Source: a virus
Reading direction: 5' to 3' (one strand)
Virus record (IMG/VR): IMGVR_UViG_3300028895_000882
Coordinates: 1-29,592 of that record
DNA length: 29,592 nt
In this document: one piece after another, positions 1-6,857 of the stretch
How the letters are laid out: every line of letters begins with the position of its first letter
How positions within the stretch are numbered: the first letter of the stretch is position 1
The notes under the pieces: model-generated
What the model saw: only the letters and a program-made list of their open reading frames with translations
Database searches by the model: none
Told to the model about the DNA's origin: nothing
Made by a program: the position numbers and the translations under genes

Positions 1-595
1 GCAGCAGATACACCGTGGCCCGCCACGAATCAGACGCCACCGCGTGATCCGTAGACTCAATCGCTTCGTACGTGCCGTTTTCCTGATACAGATCCGACGC
101 GATGAAATGCTGTTGACCTCCCACGACTTCCAGCCGCAACGCGGGAGCCGTCTCCACCACACGCACCTGAACCGACCACCGGCGGCCGTCCTCCGTCGTA
201 TCCGCGTCCGCGTCCATGCGTTCGGCCAGCTCTTTGTTGAACCACACCATCGGCGGAACAAACTCCTCCGGATCCACATCGCCTGCCGGTGCAATTTCCC
301 CGCTGTAATCTTCACCGCCGACCATTGGAAGATACCGCTCGAACCTCAACGCCGGAATCCACTGCGGATGATGCCCGACGTCTAGCGGCTCACCCTCCGC
401 CGACAACTGCGGGAACGTGTCGAGCGTATAGGTGTCCATTCGCCACTGAGCGAACACATTGCGAAACGCATCCGCCGCGCGGAATCGCGCGTTTGCCCGA
501 GCCTTCTCATCTTCTGTCAGATCCGCGTAATTGGAATCCGCACTGCGTGCCGCGTTGTATTCAGTGACCTGCGATTCCTCCCAATCCGCCACCAT
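1..595 (-). pseudogene. Displaced 3' part of the tail hub-like gene (partial at window edge)
   Basis: Reading the minus strand in the frame of the ATG at 595 gives an unbroken, normal-looking protein through base 1: it begins MVADWEESQVTEYNAARSAD and continues with acidic, Trp-containing segments such as VFAQWRMDTYTLDTFPQ and EEFVPPMVWFNKELAERMD. No stop occurs before the edge. Deleting one copy of the 41-bp duplication joins this frame exactly to the upstream 379-aa frame (junction reads TISAAEGMVADWEE). It is therefore the genuine C-terminal part of the same protein, now out of frame. It could be expressed only if a second start (ATG 595, GGAAGG only one base upstream) is used or if the duplication is lost. 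Confidence 0.75.
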
Positions 596-1656
596 GCCTT
601 CCGCCGCCGAAATCGTCCGCACGCTGCCCCGCCGTTCCCCGATCCCGCCGAAATCGTCCGCACGCTGCCCCGCCGTTCCCCGATCACTCGCACCCGGTCG
701 GCCTGCTGCACCGCCGATTCGGTCAACTGCAACGACAGCACATTAACCGCTTCCGAAATGTTGATTTCCACCACGTCAGAATTGCCCCGCAGCACCGTTT
801 CGTTTTCATCCTCCAGCGACACCGGCTCCGCCAGCGCGGAAAACACGGACAGACTCAACACATCCGGTTCACCGACCACAACACGATGCCGCAACCCCAA
901 ACCCCGCCGACGGTCCACCACTTTGTTCATCAACTGCCACGGAGTCATCCCCGCCGGATCCATCTGAGGCAACTCATAATCCAGATCCGCAAACGCCACA
1001 TCGTCCAACTGTTCAAACTGCCACGCGATCAATGCCGCGGCCTCCGCATCCAGCGGAGAAAAATGATTGAGCACATACTGCAGGACTCGTTTCGCCGTCC
1101 ACGGCGTCACGTCGATTTGCAGCGCCGTGAATTCCGGCGACGCAACCGAACTGTTGCAGTTGTTTTCGCTTCGCGGCCCGCGGCCGACACTGGCCCCGCC
1201 ATTGAACGCGAACACCTCGCCAATCGTGTCACCATCCACGACAGAATGCCGAATTGGCTTTAGATCCCAAAGATACGTGAGCGCAAACGCCGTGAGTGAT
1301 TCGACACCCTGAGGCACCACCGGTGATTCTTCATCCGCCTGCCCGGCCCCCTGCCGCACGTCCGTGCGATCCACCACGATTCCGATCCACCCGAGCCCGT
1401 TGGACGTGACGACCTTCACATATTGGCCGAGCAACCCGCTGCGATCCACTGCCTCATACGTCGAATCCGCCGGACGGCTGCCGATCGCCGGCCGGAGTTG
1501 CTCGCCGTACAACCATCGAAACTCCGCCGACCCGTGAGCCGGCCCCGCCTGATCGGAAAACCGCAGGCAAACCAGATCCGGAATTTCCACCCACGCGTCC
1601 GACCAACTGGCCTTCGCGTAACACAAATGACTCACCGCATCATGTGTCGCGACCAT
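517..1656 (-). CDS. Tail hub/tail-tip-like protein, truncated by a frameshift
   Basis: This frame encodes 379 residues starting at an ATG with a strong ribosome site (GGAGG, 6-base spacing). The first ~355 residues read as a normal globular protein. Segments such as TPWTAKRVLQYVLNHFSP (about residues 184-201) and GMTPWQLMNKVVDRRRGLG (about 236-254) resemble the repeated wedge segments of phage tail hub proteins (gp27/baseplate-hub-like) that sit after the tape measure gene. After the 41-bp tandem duplication at 604-685 the reading frame changes and the last ~40 residues become Arg/Gly-rich nonsense ending at 517. The natural product is therefore probably much longer and continues past the left edge in another frame. 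The hub role is inferred from position and segment pattern; I do not recognise a named family with certainty. Confidence 0.65.
   Translation of the reverse strand: MVATHDAVSHLCYAKASWSDAWVEIPDLVCLRFSDQAGPAHGSAEFRWLYGEQLRPAIGSRPADSTYEAVDRSGLLGQYVKVVTSNGLGWIGIVVDRTDVRQGAGQADEESPVVPQGVESLTAFALTYLWDLKPIRHSVVDGDTIGEVFAFNGGASVGRGPRSENNCNSSVASPEFTALQIDVTPWTAKRVLQYVLNHFSPLDAEAAALIAWQFEQLDDVAFADLDYELPQMDPAGMTPWQLMNKVVDRRRGLGLRHRVVVGEPDVLSLSVFSALAEPVSLEDENETVLRGNSDVVEINISEAVNVLSLQLTESAVQQADRVRVIGERRGSVRTISAGSGNGGAACGRFRRRKAWWRIGRNRRSLNTTRHAVRIPITRI
604..685. repeat. Perfect 41-bp tandem duplication
   Basis: Two adjacent identical 41-base copies occupy 604-644 and 645-685; each begins CCGCCGAAATCGTCCG and ends CGTTCCCCGATC. 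The flanking bases differ (603 G against 644 C; 645 C against 686 A), so the unit is exactly 41 bp. Because 41 is not a multiple of three, it shifts the frame of the tail hub-like gene that contains it. The lack of any difference between copies suggests a recent event or an assembly artefact. Confidence 0.95.
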
Positions 1657-1729
1657 TTCTCACCTCCATGCCTTCCGCTGATTTCCCCCGCGGCGACATC
1701 ATACCATTTAGACGACTTCACGCGCCACA

Positions 1730-1930
1730 TCACATGCGTTTTTGACTCACGATCCACTGCCGCACCTTGTCGGCCACTTCGGTGGATGTCGCCGCCGGAA
1801 TCGCTGTCGCTTTCTTTCCGTCTCGACGAATCAACCAACTGCCGTCCAGCAGTTCCGTCAGATTCAGTCGCGTGGTTTTCCCGCCGCGATTTTTGAGCGA
1901 AATTCTGATGTCAGATTTTGGGCGCGTCAT
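1730..1930 (-). CDS. Small hypothetical protein, 66 aa
   Basis: This is a 66-residue basic protein beginning MTRPKSDIRISLKN and ending VRQWIVSQKRM. It has no Cys, signal peptide or membrane segment. The upstream ribosome site is weak (AGG about 6 bases before ATG). It lies between the HNH nuclease gene and the tail hub-like gene in the same orientation, 73 bases before the hub start. Its central part (LLDGSWLIRRDGKKATAIP) looks like a small beta fold followed by a helix. I do not recognise a family. It is accepted because it fills the space, shares the orientation and has normal composition. Confidence 0.6.
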   Translation of the reverse strand: MTRPKSDIRISLKNRGGKTTRLNLTELLDGSWLIRRDGKKATAIPAATSTEVADKVRQWIVSQKRM

Positions 1931-2011
1931 GCTGTGCCTGCTTTGTTATTTCCTTGCCGCCGACCGCTGCCCCATAAAATGGGACCGGGTTAACGCCGTT
2001 GTTCGCCAGAC

Positions 2012-2314
2012 CTAAAACAGTACGTTATTGGCCTCGCTCTTAATCCGTTTCGCTGCCAACCGTTGCCAGCGTTTCCGTTCCGCGTCGTACTTCAAATGGC
2101 ACACGGCACACGCCGCGACCAGATTCTCTTGTCTGCAATCCGATTCAACGTGGTTGATGTGCGCCACAGTCAAAACGTCTTGCGTGTTCTCGACTGGTTC
2201 GCCGGGCCGATAGCATTGCTTTCCGCACACTTGGCACTTCCAGTCGGTCGCTTCCTTTACGTCGGTTGCGATTTCTTTCCAATTGTCTGGATACTTCGAC
2301 CAATCAACAGGCAT
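2012..2314 (-). CDS. HNH endonuclease, small zinc-binding type
   Basis: From the ATG at 2314 the product is 100 aa. It contains a CxxC pair (CQVCGKQC, about residues 27-34), then LTVAHINHVESD with the H-x-N-H metal-site pattern, then NLVAACAVCHLKYD, which supplies the second CxxC and the final His. This order (CxxC, His-Asn-His, N, CxxCH) is that of small HNH nucleases with a structural zinc ribbon. Such genes in phages are either free-standing homing endonucleases or packaging-associated nucleases. This one is far from the terminase, so homing or DNA processing is more likely. No good ribosome site precedes ATG 2314; a GTG at 2335 would add seven residues. The lack of a ribosome site fits an independently inserted gene. 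Confidence 0.85.
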   Translation of the reverse strand: MPVDWSKYPDNWKEIATDVKEATDWKCQVCGKQCYRPGEPVENTQDVLTVAHINHVESDCRQENLVAACAVCHLKYDAERKRWQRLAAKRIKSEANNVLF

Positions 2315-2368
2315 GGCGAACAATCGGTTGCACACGAGTCGCCGATCTCGCGTTTTTGATATGGAGGC

Positions 2369-2452
2369 TCACACGCGGCGACCGTGTGAACCGCAGCGTT
2401 CGCCCCGCTGATCGACAATTTGCCGCAACTTCGCCAACGCCGCATCGTCCAT
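2369..2452 (-). CDS. Possible 27-aa leader or small peptide
   Basis: A 27-codon frame starts at ATG 2452 (MDDAALAKLRQIVDQRG) and ends at 2369. It has a good ribosome site (GGGAG, 8-base spacing) that overlaps the stop codon of the upstream gene at 2454-2456, as expected for coupled translation. The amphipathic helical start is plausible for a real peptide, but the length gives no statistical support. It fills most of an otherwise empty gap before the HNH gene. Treat it as a candidate only. Confidence 0.35.
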   Translation of the reverse strand: MDDAALAKLRQIVDQRGERCGSHGRRV

Positions 2453-2453
2453 T

Positions 2454-2792
2454 CTAATGGCTCCCACTGTACTGGCGGCCGCTGACCGACACGCGGATTG
2501 TCGACAGCCGACCGTATGGATTGTCTCGTTCGATGATTCCACGCAACGGCACCGGCTCACACTCCGCCGCCGCCAGCGACTGATACACCCGACGGAACCT
2601 CACCGCCAAATCGCTGTGCAGATCCACGGAGGAACGACCACACAAACCGATCCAGCCGCCCAGTTTGGCAATCGTGACCGACACCGCCGGATCATCGAAT
2701 TCCACGGAGTAATACGCCCCGTATTTCCGAATGGCCGACAACACGCCATCCCACGCCTGCCGCGCCGACTTGTCCGCTGCATCCTGCCACAT
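2454..2792 (-). CDS. DUF6475-like protein, stand-alone C-terminal domain
   Basis: The start is placed at ATG 2792 because GGAGG lies 8 bases upstream; a GTG at 2807 is inside that ribosome site. The 112-aa product has the pattern AWDGVLSAIRKYGAYYSVEF then DDPAV and IAKLGGWIGLCG then FRRVYQSLAA. This matches, from memory, the second half of phage replication-associated proteins annotated DUF6475 (helix, Gly-x-Tyr-x-Ser-Val, then a Gly-Gly-Trp block). Those proteins usually have an extra N-terminal half of about 100 residues that is absent here. It may be a replication accessory factor. Its position among tail genes is odd. The family match is moderately sure; the function is unknown. Confidence 0.65.
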   Translation of the reverse strand: MWQDAADKSARQAWDGVLSAIRKYGAYYSVEFDDPAVSVTIAKLGGWIGLCGRSSVDLHSDLAVRFRRVYQSLAAAECEPVPLRGIIERDNPYGRLSTIRVSVSGRQYSGSH

Positions 2793-2809
2793 CGCATGAT
2801 CCTCCACGA

Positions 2810-3007
2810 TTAAGATTCCACCACGCGTTCCCTCTGCCGCCGCCGATACGGAATCGTATTGGCCGCCAGCGGCCGACGAATCGCACCGTCCGGCAGCCGC
2901 ACCGTGAGCCGCCGCGCGTCACGCGGCCCATACACCTCACAAATCACACCCACGCCATCCCGCACGCGCACGCGACTCCCCACGCGAAAATCACGGGACA
3001 ACGTCAT
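2810..3007 (-). CDS. Small basic SH3/KOW-like protein, 65 aa
   Basis: The ATG at 3007 overlaps the stop of the DUF1937 gene (ATGA), implying coupled translation. The product is Arg-rich (about one fifth Arg) and begins FRVGSRVRVRDGVGVICEVYG, followed by RRLTVRLPDGAIRRPLAANT. Alternating hydrophobic and charged residues with a Gly-Val-Gly turn are typical of a small SH3/KOW-like beta barrel, often found in nucleic-acid-binding proteins. No named family was recognised. The next gene starts 18 bases further on. Confidence 0.6.
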   Translation of the reverse strand: MTLSRDFRVGSRVRVRDGVGVICEVYGPRDARRLTVRLPDGAIRRPLAANTIPYRRRQRERVVES

Positions 3008-3726
3008 GGCTCCACATACTCCACCGGCATTCCCAGCGACTCCGCCAGTTCAATCTCCGCACGCACTCCCACTGATTCCTGCCAGCCGTGTTGTTTCACC
3101 ACCACCATGCGCGAACACGCGGATACCATCACGCGGCAGTTTTCGGCCCAATACTTCCAATCGTGCGGCAGCCCATGCTGGATGCTCATTTCATGTGTAT
3201 GGCTGATCGGCGAAAACACGTGTTCCCCGCGTGCCATCATTTGCGCGGCCACTCGATTCACCACCCGAAACCGACCCGCCCGCACGGCCGGATCGTCATG
3301 AGTGTACGGCGTCGCCAAATAGACGATTCCGGCCGGAGCCGATTCCGTGGCCGGTGGATCCATCACCCACACTTCCGCACAGCCACAACTGAAACCCCGG
3401 CCCTCCACCACAAATCCGCCCGGAAATGACTCCCAGTCATCGGACGTCATAACCACTTGTACTTCCCGACACTCCCGCAACTGCGGCGGGAACACTTTCA
3501 TTCCCGGCACAATCAACACCCCGTCCCGCGAAATCGGCCAGGACGAAGGAGCGAACCCGTGAGCCAATGACGGATGATTGAGCGCCCGAGCCGCCACATC
3601 GTGCAGCACCGGAGGCACCGTTTCGGACTGCTGCACCCACCGCAACACGTACTCCGCATCCGCACAGCGCAACCGCCGTTCCGCCGGATCCGACATTTCT
3701 GCCTCAATCGCTTCCAACACGCTCAC
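3004..3726 (-). CDS. DUF1937 (nucleoside deoxyribosyltransferase-like) protein
   Basis: The start is a GTG at 3726 with a strong GGAGG 7 bases upstream, overlapping the stop of the previous gene (GTGA). The 240-aa product has an N-terminal part of about 130 residues of unknown type. The C-terminal domain is clearly DUF1937: IVYLATPYTHDDPAVRAGRF, then EHVFSPISHTHEM, then DWKYWAENC, then HGWQESVGVRAEIELAESLG. That domain belongs to the nucleoside 2-deoxyribosyltransferase/TIR-like Rossmann fold. The Tyr-Leu-Ala-x-Pro-Tyr start, the H-x-H after SPI and the GW-x-x-S-x-G-V-x-x-E loop are conserved family features, and the last Glu would be the nucleophile-like residue. Such proteins are common in phages and may act on nucleotides or NAD. 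The N-terminal extension has Cys-x-Cys at GFSCGCAEVW and could be a separate module. Function in this phage is not known. Confidence 0.8.
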   Translation of the reverse strand: MSVLEAIEAEMSDPAERRLRCADAEYVLRWVQQSETVPPVLHDVAARALNHPSLAHGFAPSSWPISRDGVLIVPGMKVFPPQLRECREVQVVMTSDDWESFPGGFVVEGRGFSCGCAEVWVMDPPATESAPAGIVYLATPYTHDDPAVRAGRFRVVNRVAAQMMARGEHVFSPISHTHEMSIQHGLPHDWKYWAENCRVMVSACSRMVVVKQHGWQESVGVRAEIELAESLGMPVEYVEP

Positions 3727-4130
3727 GTCACTGCCTCCAGTTGCCAGATGGCTGGCAGGACTCGTGTGGAGCCGGCGACTGATCCGCCCACGCTGCCACT
3801 AATGATTCGCCACGCCTGCGGGCGGACGTCGTGGATCAGGACGTGGTCAAACAACACGCCCTGCCAATAGAAATCCAGCACGGAACCCCGCGCCGCCAAA
3901 TACGCTTCCCGCGTGGACGTTACCGCCGCATCGTTGAGCACATCCACAAACGTGGACACCGCGAACGGCTGGCCACGCAACGGATGACGCAACACGCCAA
4001 TCCCTTCCACACCGGTTCGAAACACACGTTCCAAATGTCTCCGCCTGGGCGTCGGTTCGCCGCGAAAACTGAGAAACGGGAACACGACCGTGGCCGAATC
4101 TCTAATTGTCATATACGACCGCGTGGCCAT
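3723..4130 (-). CDS. Putative minor/distal tail protein, 135 aa
   Basis: ATG 4130 follows the stop of the 51-aa membrane protein by one base, with AAGGA as ribosome site. The product is beta-rich with no signal or membrane segment: TVVFPFLSFRGEPTPRR, then HPLRGQPFAVSTFVDVLND, then EAYLAARGSVLDFYWQGVLF, ending in LPAIWQLEAVT. The pattern of a ~130-residue beta-sandwich between tape measure and hub genes is typical of small distal-tail proteins. The assignment rests on location and fold impression, not on a recognised motif. It overlaps the DUF1937 start by four bases. Confidence 0.45.
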   Translation of the reverse strand: MATRSYMTIRDSATVVFPFLSFRGEPTPRRRHLERVFRTGVEGIGVLRHPLRGQPFAVSTFVDVLNDAAVTSTREAYLAARGSVLDFYWQGVLFDHVLIHDVRPQAWRIISGSVGGSVAGSTRVLPAIWQLEAVT

Positions 4131-4131
4131 G

Positions 4132-4287
4132 TCATTTTTCCTTCAACAAAAACCCACACCACACCAGCCACGCCGCAGTCAGCGGCAGCCACACCGCCAG
4201 CGCCACCTGCCACGCGGCCAGCGCTCCACTGGCTGCCACACCAGCAGACAACGAAACAAGCAACACGCACAACTGCCGATCCCACAT
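4132..4287 (-). CDS. Small two-helix membrane protein (holin-like)
   Basis: ATG 4287 is chosen because GGAGG sits 6 bases before it; an ATG at 4293 abuts the GGAGG directly. The 51-aa product has two hydrophobic segments: QLCVLLVSLSAGVAASGALA and ALAVWLPLTAAWLVWCGFLL, separated by a short turn, and ends in the positive tail KEK. Size and topology match small class II holins, but many phage membrane peptides look the same. It follows the helix-turn-helix gene by two bases and shares its predicted promoter. No endolysin gene is adjacent, which weakens the holin reading. Confidence 0.55.
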   Translation of the reverse strand: MWDRQLCVLLVSLSAGVAASGALAAWQVALAVWLPLTAAWLVWCGFLLKEK

Positions 4288-4289
4288 CG

Positions 4290-4499
4290 TCATCCTCCAG
4301 AAACTGCCGGACAACCACGACTGATCCACTCCATGATTTCCCGCCGACGAAACCGCCGCAACTTCCCAAGCGCAACAGCCTGCGGCATCTTTCCGGCGGA
4401 ACGTAAATAATCAACATGCCGAGCAGAACACCCCAACAACTGCGCGGTCTGCTCACGAGTCAGCAATTCTGGCTGCACAGATTCCTTTTCCATCCTCAT
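4290..4499 (-). CDS. Helix-turn-helix DNA-binding protein (excisionase/MerR-like HTH_17)
   Basis: The preferred start is ATG 4499 (GAAGG 6 bases upstream), giving 69 aa; ATG 4493 is an alternative. The core PELLTREQTAQLLGCSARHV then DYLRSAGKMPQAVALGKL then RRFRRREIMEWISRGCP is a standard winged helix-turn-helix of the AlpA/excisionase type (LLT-x-x-x-x-A-x-x-LG-x-S at the start, W-I-x-x-G-C-P at the end). Family members bind DNA as excisionases or transcription factors. It is the first gene behind a sigma70-like promoter with an overlapping inverted repeat, which suggests autoregulation. It could control the cassette of non-structural genes downstream. Confidence 0.85.
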   Translation of the reverse strand: MRMEKESVQPELLTREQTAQLLGCSARHVDYLRSAGKMPQAVALGKLRRFRRREIMEWISRGCPAVSGG

Positions 4500-4545
4500 T
4501 CCCAACCTTCCCACATCCGCAATCATCAACGAACCGAAACCGCAC

Positions 4546-4575
4546 GAAGGATAGAAATTTGTTTCCTTCTGTCAA
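4546..4575 (-). promoter_or_regulatory. Sigma70-like promoter with overlapping operator-like dyad
   Basis: On the minus strand a perfect -35 box TTGACA (4575-4570) is followed after 16 bases by TATCCT (4553-4548), 4 of 6 matches to the -10 consensus. It lies directly after the tape measure stop codon at 4580 and about 50 bases before the helix-turn-helix start. The spacer carries a perfect inverted repeat, GAAGGA (4569-4564) and TCCTTC (4551-4546), 12 bases apart, which covers the -10 box and would suit a dimeric repressor. The region is visibly more AT-rich than its surroundings. No experimental support; the -10 is imperfect. Confidence 0.6.
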
Positions 4576-4579
4576 CCCC

Positions 4580-6619
4580 TTACGGCCCGGATTCCCCGCG
4601 ATTTCGGAGGCGTCCCACTACCGCCTGCCTCTGGCCTTGGTTTTGCCGTTCTTTATTGGCTTCCATCACCGCGTCCCGCGTTTCTTCCTGAATCGCCGTT
4701 TGCCGGTCCAGAATTTCAATCAGACGATCGACGGCGTCCAACTGCTGCCCGGCGGCCTCGCGGCCCACGTCGGCTTCGCCACTCAACCCCAGCAACCGCC
4801 GAAAATTCAAACCGGCACGAACCGCCAACGGCTTTGAGTCATCGGTGACAAAATCTCGCCGATTATTCGGACCCGCCGCTGTCACCAATCTCGGACGCAA
4901 CGCGTTCAGCCCGGACCTCAACGCCGGCAAATCGAACTGGCCGCCCGCCTGCGCGTCATCCAGCAACCCGGCCAGTCCGGCATAACTGCCACCCTGCCCC
5001 ATCGCCGCCCGCATTTCCTGCAACCCTTCGCGAATCGCCGCCGACTGCGCGCCGCCCTGATCCCCCAACGCCATCTGATTCACTGTGTTTTGCAACCCCT
5101 GCTGCAGCCGTGCCGTTTGCACCGTTGGCAACGATCCAATCTGAGCCACCCGCTGATTGAACGCATCAATTCCGCTCACACCCTGCAGCCCCGCCAACGC
5201 TGTTTGAAACTGCCGATTCACGGCGGTTCCCGGAGTCAGCAACGCCTGCATCACCGGCAGCGTTTTCGCTTCGAACGTGGCCCCAAATCCGCCTTCCGAC
5301 GTCTTGCCGAAAAAGTCTTCCCGCGCGCCCGGCAGTGTCGTCAATGCTTGAAACCCGCCTTCCAAACCGGCTCCCGGAGCAAACTCCGAAATCTGTTTGG
5401 CCAACTGGATCACCGCCGTATTCGTCAACGCGCCTTTGGTATCCACAGCCCCCTGACTGATCGCTCCAAACAACGCGCCGCCGAATTCTTCCGAGCCGCC
5501 AAACTGCTGGACACCCGAAATGGCCGGCGTGGCATTTTCGGCCAACGCCCGCTGATTTGTGACACGCGAAAACTGACCGACGGATTGCAGGAACCCCAGC
5601 GAACCCTTCAACCCGCGTTTGTTGTTTTTCGACAAGTCCAAAGCTGCCCCGGCCAGCGTCTGCCGCCCGGCGGCGTCAAACGGAGCCAACTCCGCCGCCG
5701 CCAGCACCGCATCCACCGCCGCCTGCGCGGAATTATCACCCCGAGCCGACAGCGCATCGCTCACCGCCGTGGTCAACTCCGCTTCATCAATGCCCATCCG
5801 CCGCGACGCACCCCGAATCCGGCCGAACAGCTTCGCCGGGTTCAACTGCGCATCCTGCCCGAAATTATTTACCGCCGCCACCTGAGCGCCCGCCAGCGTG
5901 GTCGTGGCTCCCAGCGACTTCTGCTGCCGCTCAATCAACCGGTCGTATTCCTGCCGCAGCAGATCGATGGCCTTCCGCCCGGCTTCCATCGCCAGATTGG
6001 CCGAGAACACTCCGGCCGCCACTTCGCCCATGCGTTGCCCAAATGACTGAGCTTTCGGCGTGGCCTTTTCCATCGCCTGCCGTTCCTGATCCACGGCCCG
6101 CTGATGCGTGGTCGCATCAATCCGCCCCTTCGCCCGCAGCTTGTTCAGCCGCTTCACGGCCATTTCATAGCGTTCCGTGGCCGTGCGTGTCTTATCGACC
6201 ACCGCCGCCGCTTCGCGCATTTCGTCGTTTGTTCCGTCCTGCGCGCGTTTCTCCTCCCGCATCTGCCTCAACAACTGCACTTTTGACCGCCGGAACTGAT
6301 CCGTGGACAACTTGCCGGCGTTCAGCGCTTCCTGCAAATCGTGCAACTGTTTTTCGTACTGCTGGTACGGCGTGCGCAACGATTCCACGGCTTTTCGAGC
6401 GATCTTTGCCACGCGTTCTTCATCGGCCGCCCGGCGACGACTGGCCGCGGCCTGCTCTTTGGCCACGTTCCGCGCGGTCGTGGCTTGCGACTTCATTTCC
6501 TTTTCAAGCTGCGACCGCTTTTCGCGTTCTTTGTCCAGTTCGTTTCGCAGTTTGCGCTGGAACGCAATCATCCCCGCATCGTTCGCCACATAATTTAGAA
6601 CAACATCTTCACCGGCCAT
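4580..6619 (-). CDS. Tail tape measure protein
   Basis: This 679-aa protein starts at ATG 6619 inside the end of the SEC-C gene (GGGAGG, 7-base spacing). Residues ~15-190 are a long, highly charged coiled coil (for example KEREKRSQLEKEMKSQATTA). A central region follows with tail-tape-type helices and Ala/Gly-rich, low-complexity segments, and then a C-terminal helix ending in LRNRGESGP. It has no catalytic domain such as a peptidase or lysozyme and no strong membrane helix. Length, composition and position after a frameshifting chaperone-like gene are the standard signature of the protein that sets siphovirus tail length. At about 0.15 nm per residue it would give a tail near 100 nm. No other phage gene type fits so well. 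Confidence 0.85.
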   Translation of the reverse strand: MAGEDVVLNYVANDAGMIAFQRKLRNELDKEREKRSQLEKEMKSQATTARNVAKEQAAASRRRAADEERVAKIARKAVESLRTPYQQYEKQLHDLQEALNAGKLSTDQFRRSKVQLLRQMREEKRAQDGTNDEMREAAAVVDKTRTATERYEMAVKRLNKLRAKGRIDATTHQRAVDQERQAMEKATPKAQSFGQRMGEVAAGVFSANLAMEAGRKAIDLLRQEYDRLIERQQKSLGATTTLAGAQVAAVNNFGQDAQLNPAKLFGRIRGASRRMGIDEAELTTAVSDALSARGDNSAQAAVDAVLAAAELAPFDAAGRQTLAGAALDLSKNNKRGLKGSLGFLQSVGQFSRVTNQRALAENATPAISGVQQFGGSEEFGGALFGAISQGAVDTKGALTNTAVIQLAKQISEFAPGAGLEGGFQALTTLPGAREDFFGKTSEGGFGATFEAKTLPVMQALLTPGTAVNRQFQTALAGLQGVSGIDAFNQRVAQIGSLPTVQTARLQQGLQNTVNQMALGDQGGAQSAAIREGLQEMRAAMGQGGSYAGLAGLLDDAQAGGQFDLPALRSGLNALRPRLVTAAGPNNRRDFVTDDSKPLAVRAGLNFRRLLGLSGEADVGREAAGQQLDAVDRLIEILDRQTAIQEETRDAVMEANKERQNQGQRQAVVGRLRNRGESGP

Positions 6620-6839
6620 CAGCCACCTCCCAAACGCAACAGCGTTTCGCCTTCATTCCACTGCCACACTCACACGACTGATTCCGCGGTTGTTTCCGTT
6701 TGGCTCCGCGCACTCCATCGCGCCCACACACATGGCCCCGACTGCTGCCGAATTCGTCCAGTTCCAGCTTCACGCCCGGAGGCAACACAAACCCCGCGGC
6801 CAATGCGGCCAGCGCACCGGCCATCTGCATTCGTTCCAT
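6609..6839 (-). CDS. SEC-C motif protein, 76 aa
   Basis: ATG 6839 has GGAGG 8 bases upstream. The C-terminal half contains QPRNQSCECGSGMKAKRCC, an almost canonical SEC-C zinc motif (C-x-C-G-S-G-x-K-x-K-x-C-C). SEC-C is known from the tail of SecA, where it binds zinc and SecB, and from many small proteins of unknown role. The N-terminal 30 residues are hydrophobic/Ala-rich. An extra Cys pair-like stretch (GHVCGRDG) lies between. It sits between the putative frameshifted tail chaperone and the tape measure and overlaps the tape measure start by 11 bases, so its translation is likely coupled to it. A role in chaperoning the tape measure is inference only. Confidence 0.75.
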   Translation of the reverse strand: MERMQMAGALAALAAGFVLPPGVKLELDEFGSSRGHVCGRDGVRGAKRKQPRNQSCECGSGMKAKRCCVWEVADGR

Positions 6840-6857
6840 CGCTCACGCCTCCACGCT

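Noticed and set aside
1971-1983. Small dyad CCCAT/ATGGG between the HNH and 66-aa genes
   Set aside because: A 5-bp arm with a 3-base loop is expected by chance and no T-tract or promoter boxes accompany it.
2257-2445. Minus-strand 62-codon frame with several Cys
   Set aside because: Overlaps the HNH start and the 27-codon frame, has no ribosome site, and its composition is that of a shadow frame.
4109-4456. Minus-strand frame of 115 codons overlapping the HTH and membrane protein genes
   Set aside because: Low-complexity Gly/Val reading in a third frame; the HTH and the two-helix membrane protein explain this stretch.
5090-6046. Plus-strand open frame of 318 codons opposite the tape measure
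   Set aside because: Pure shadow of the tape measure gene; composition is Arg/Gln/His-rich without any recognisable motif.
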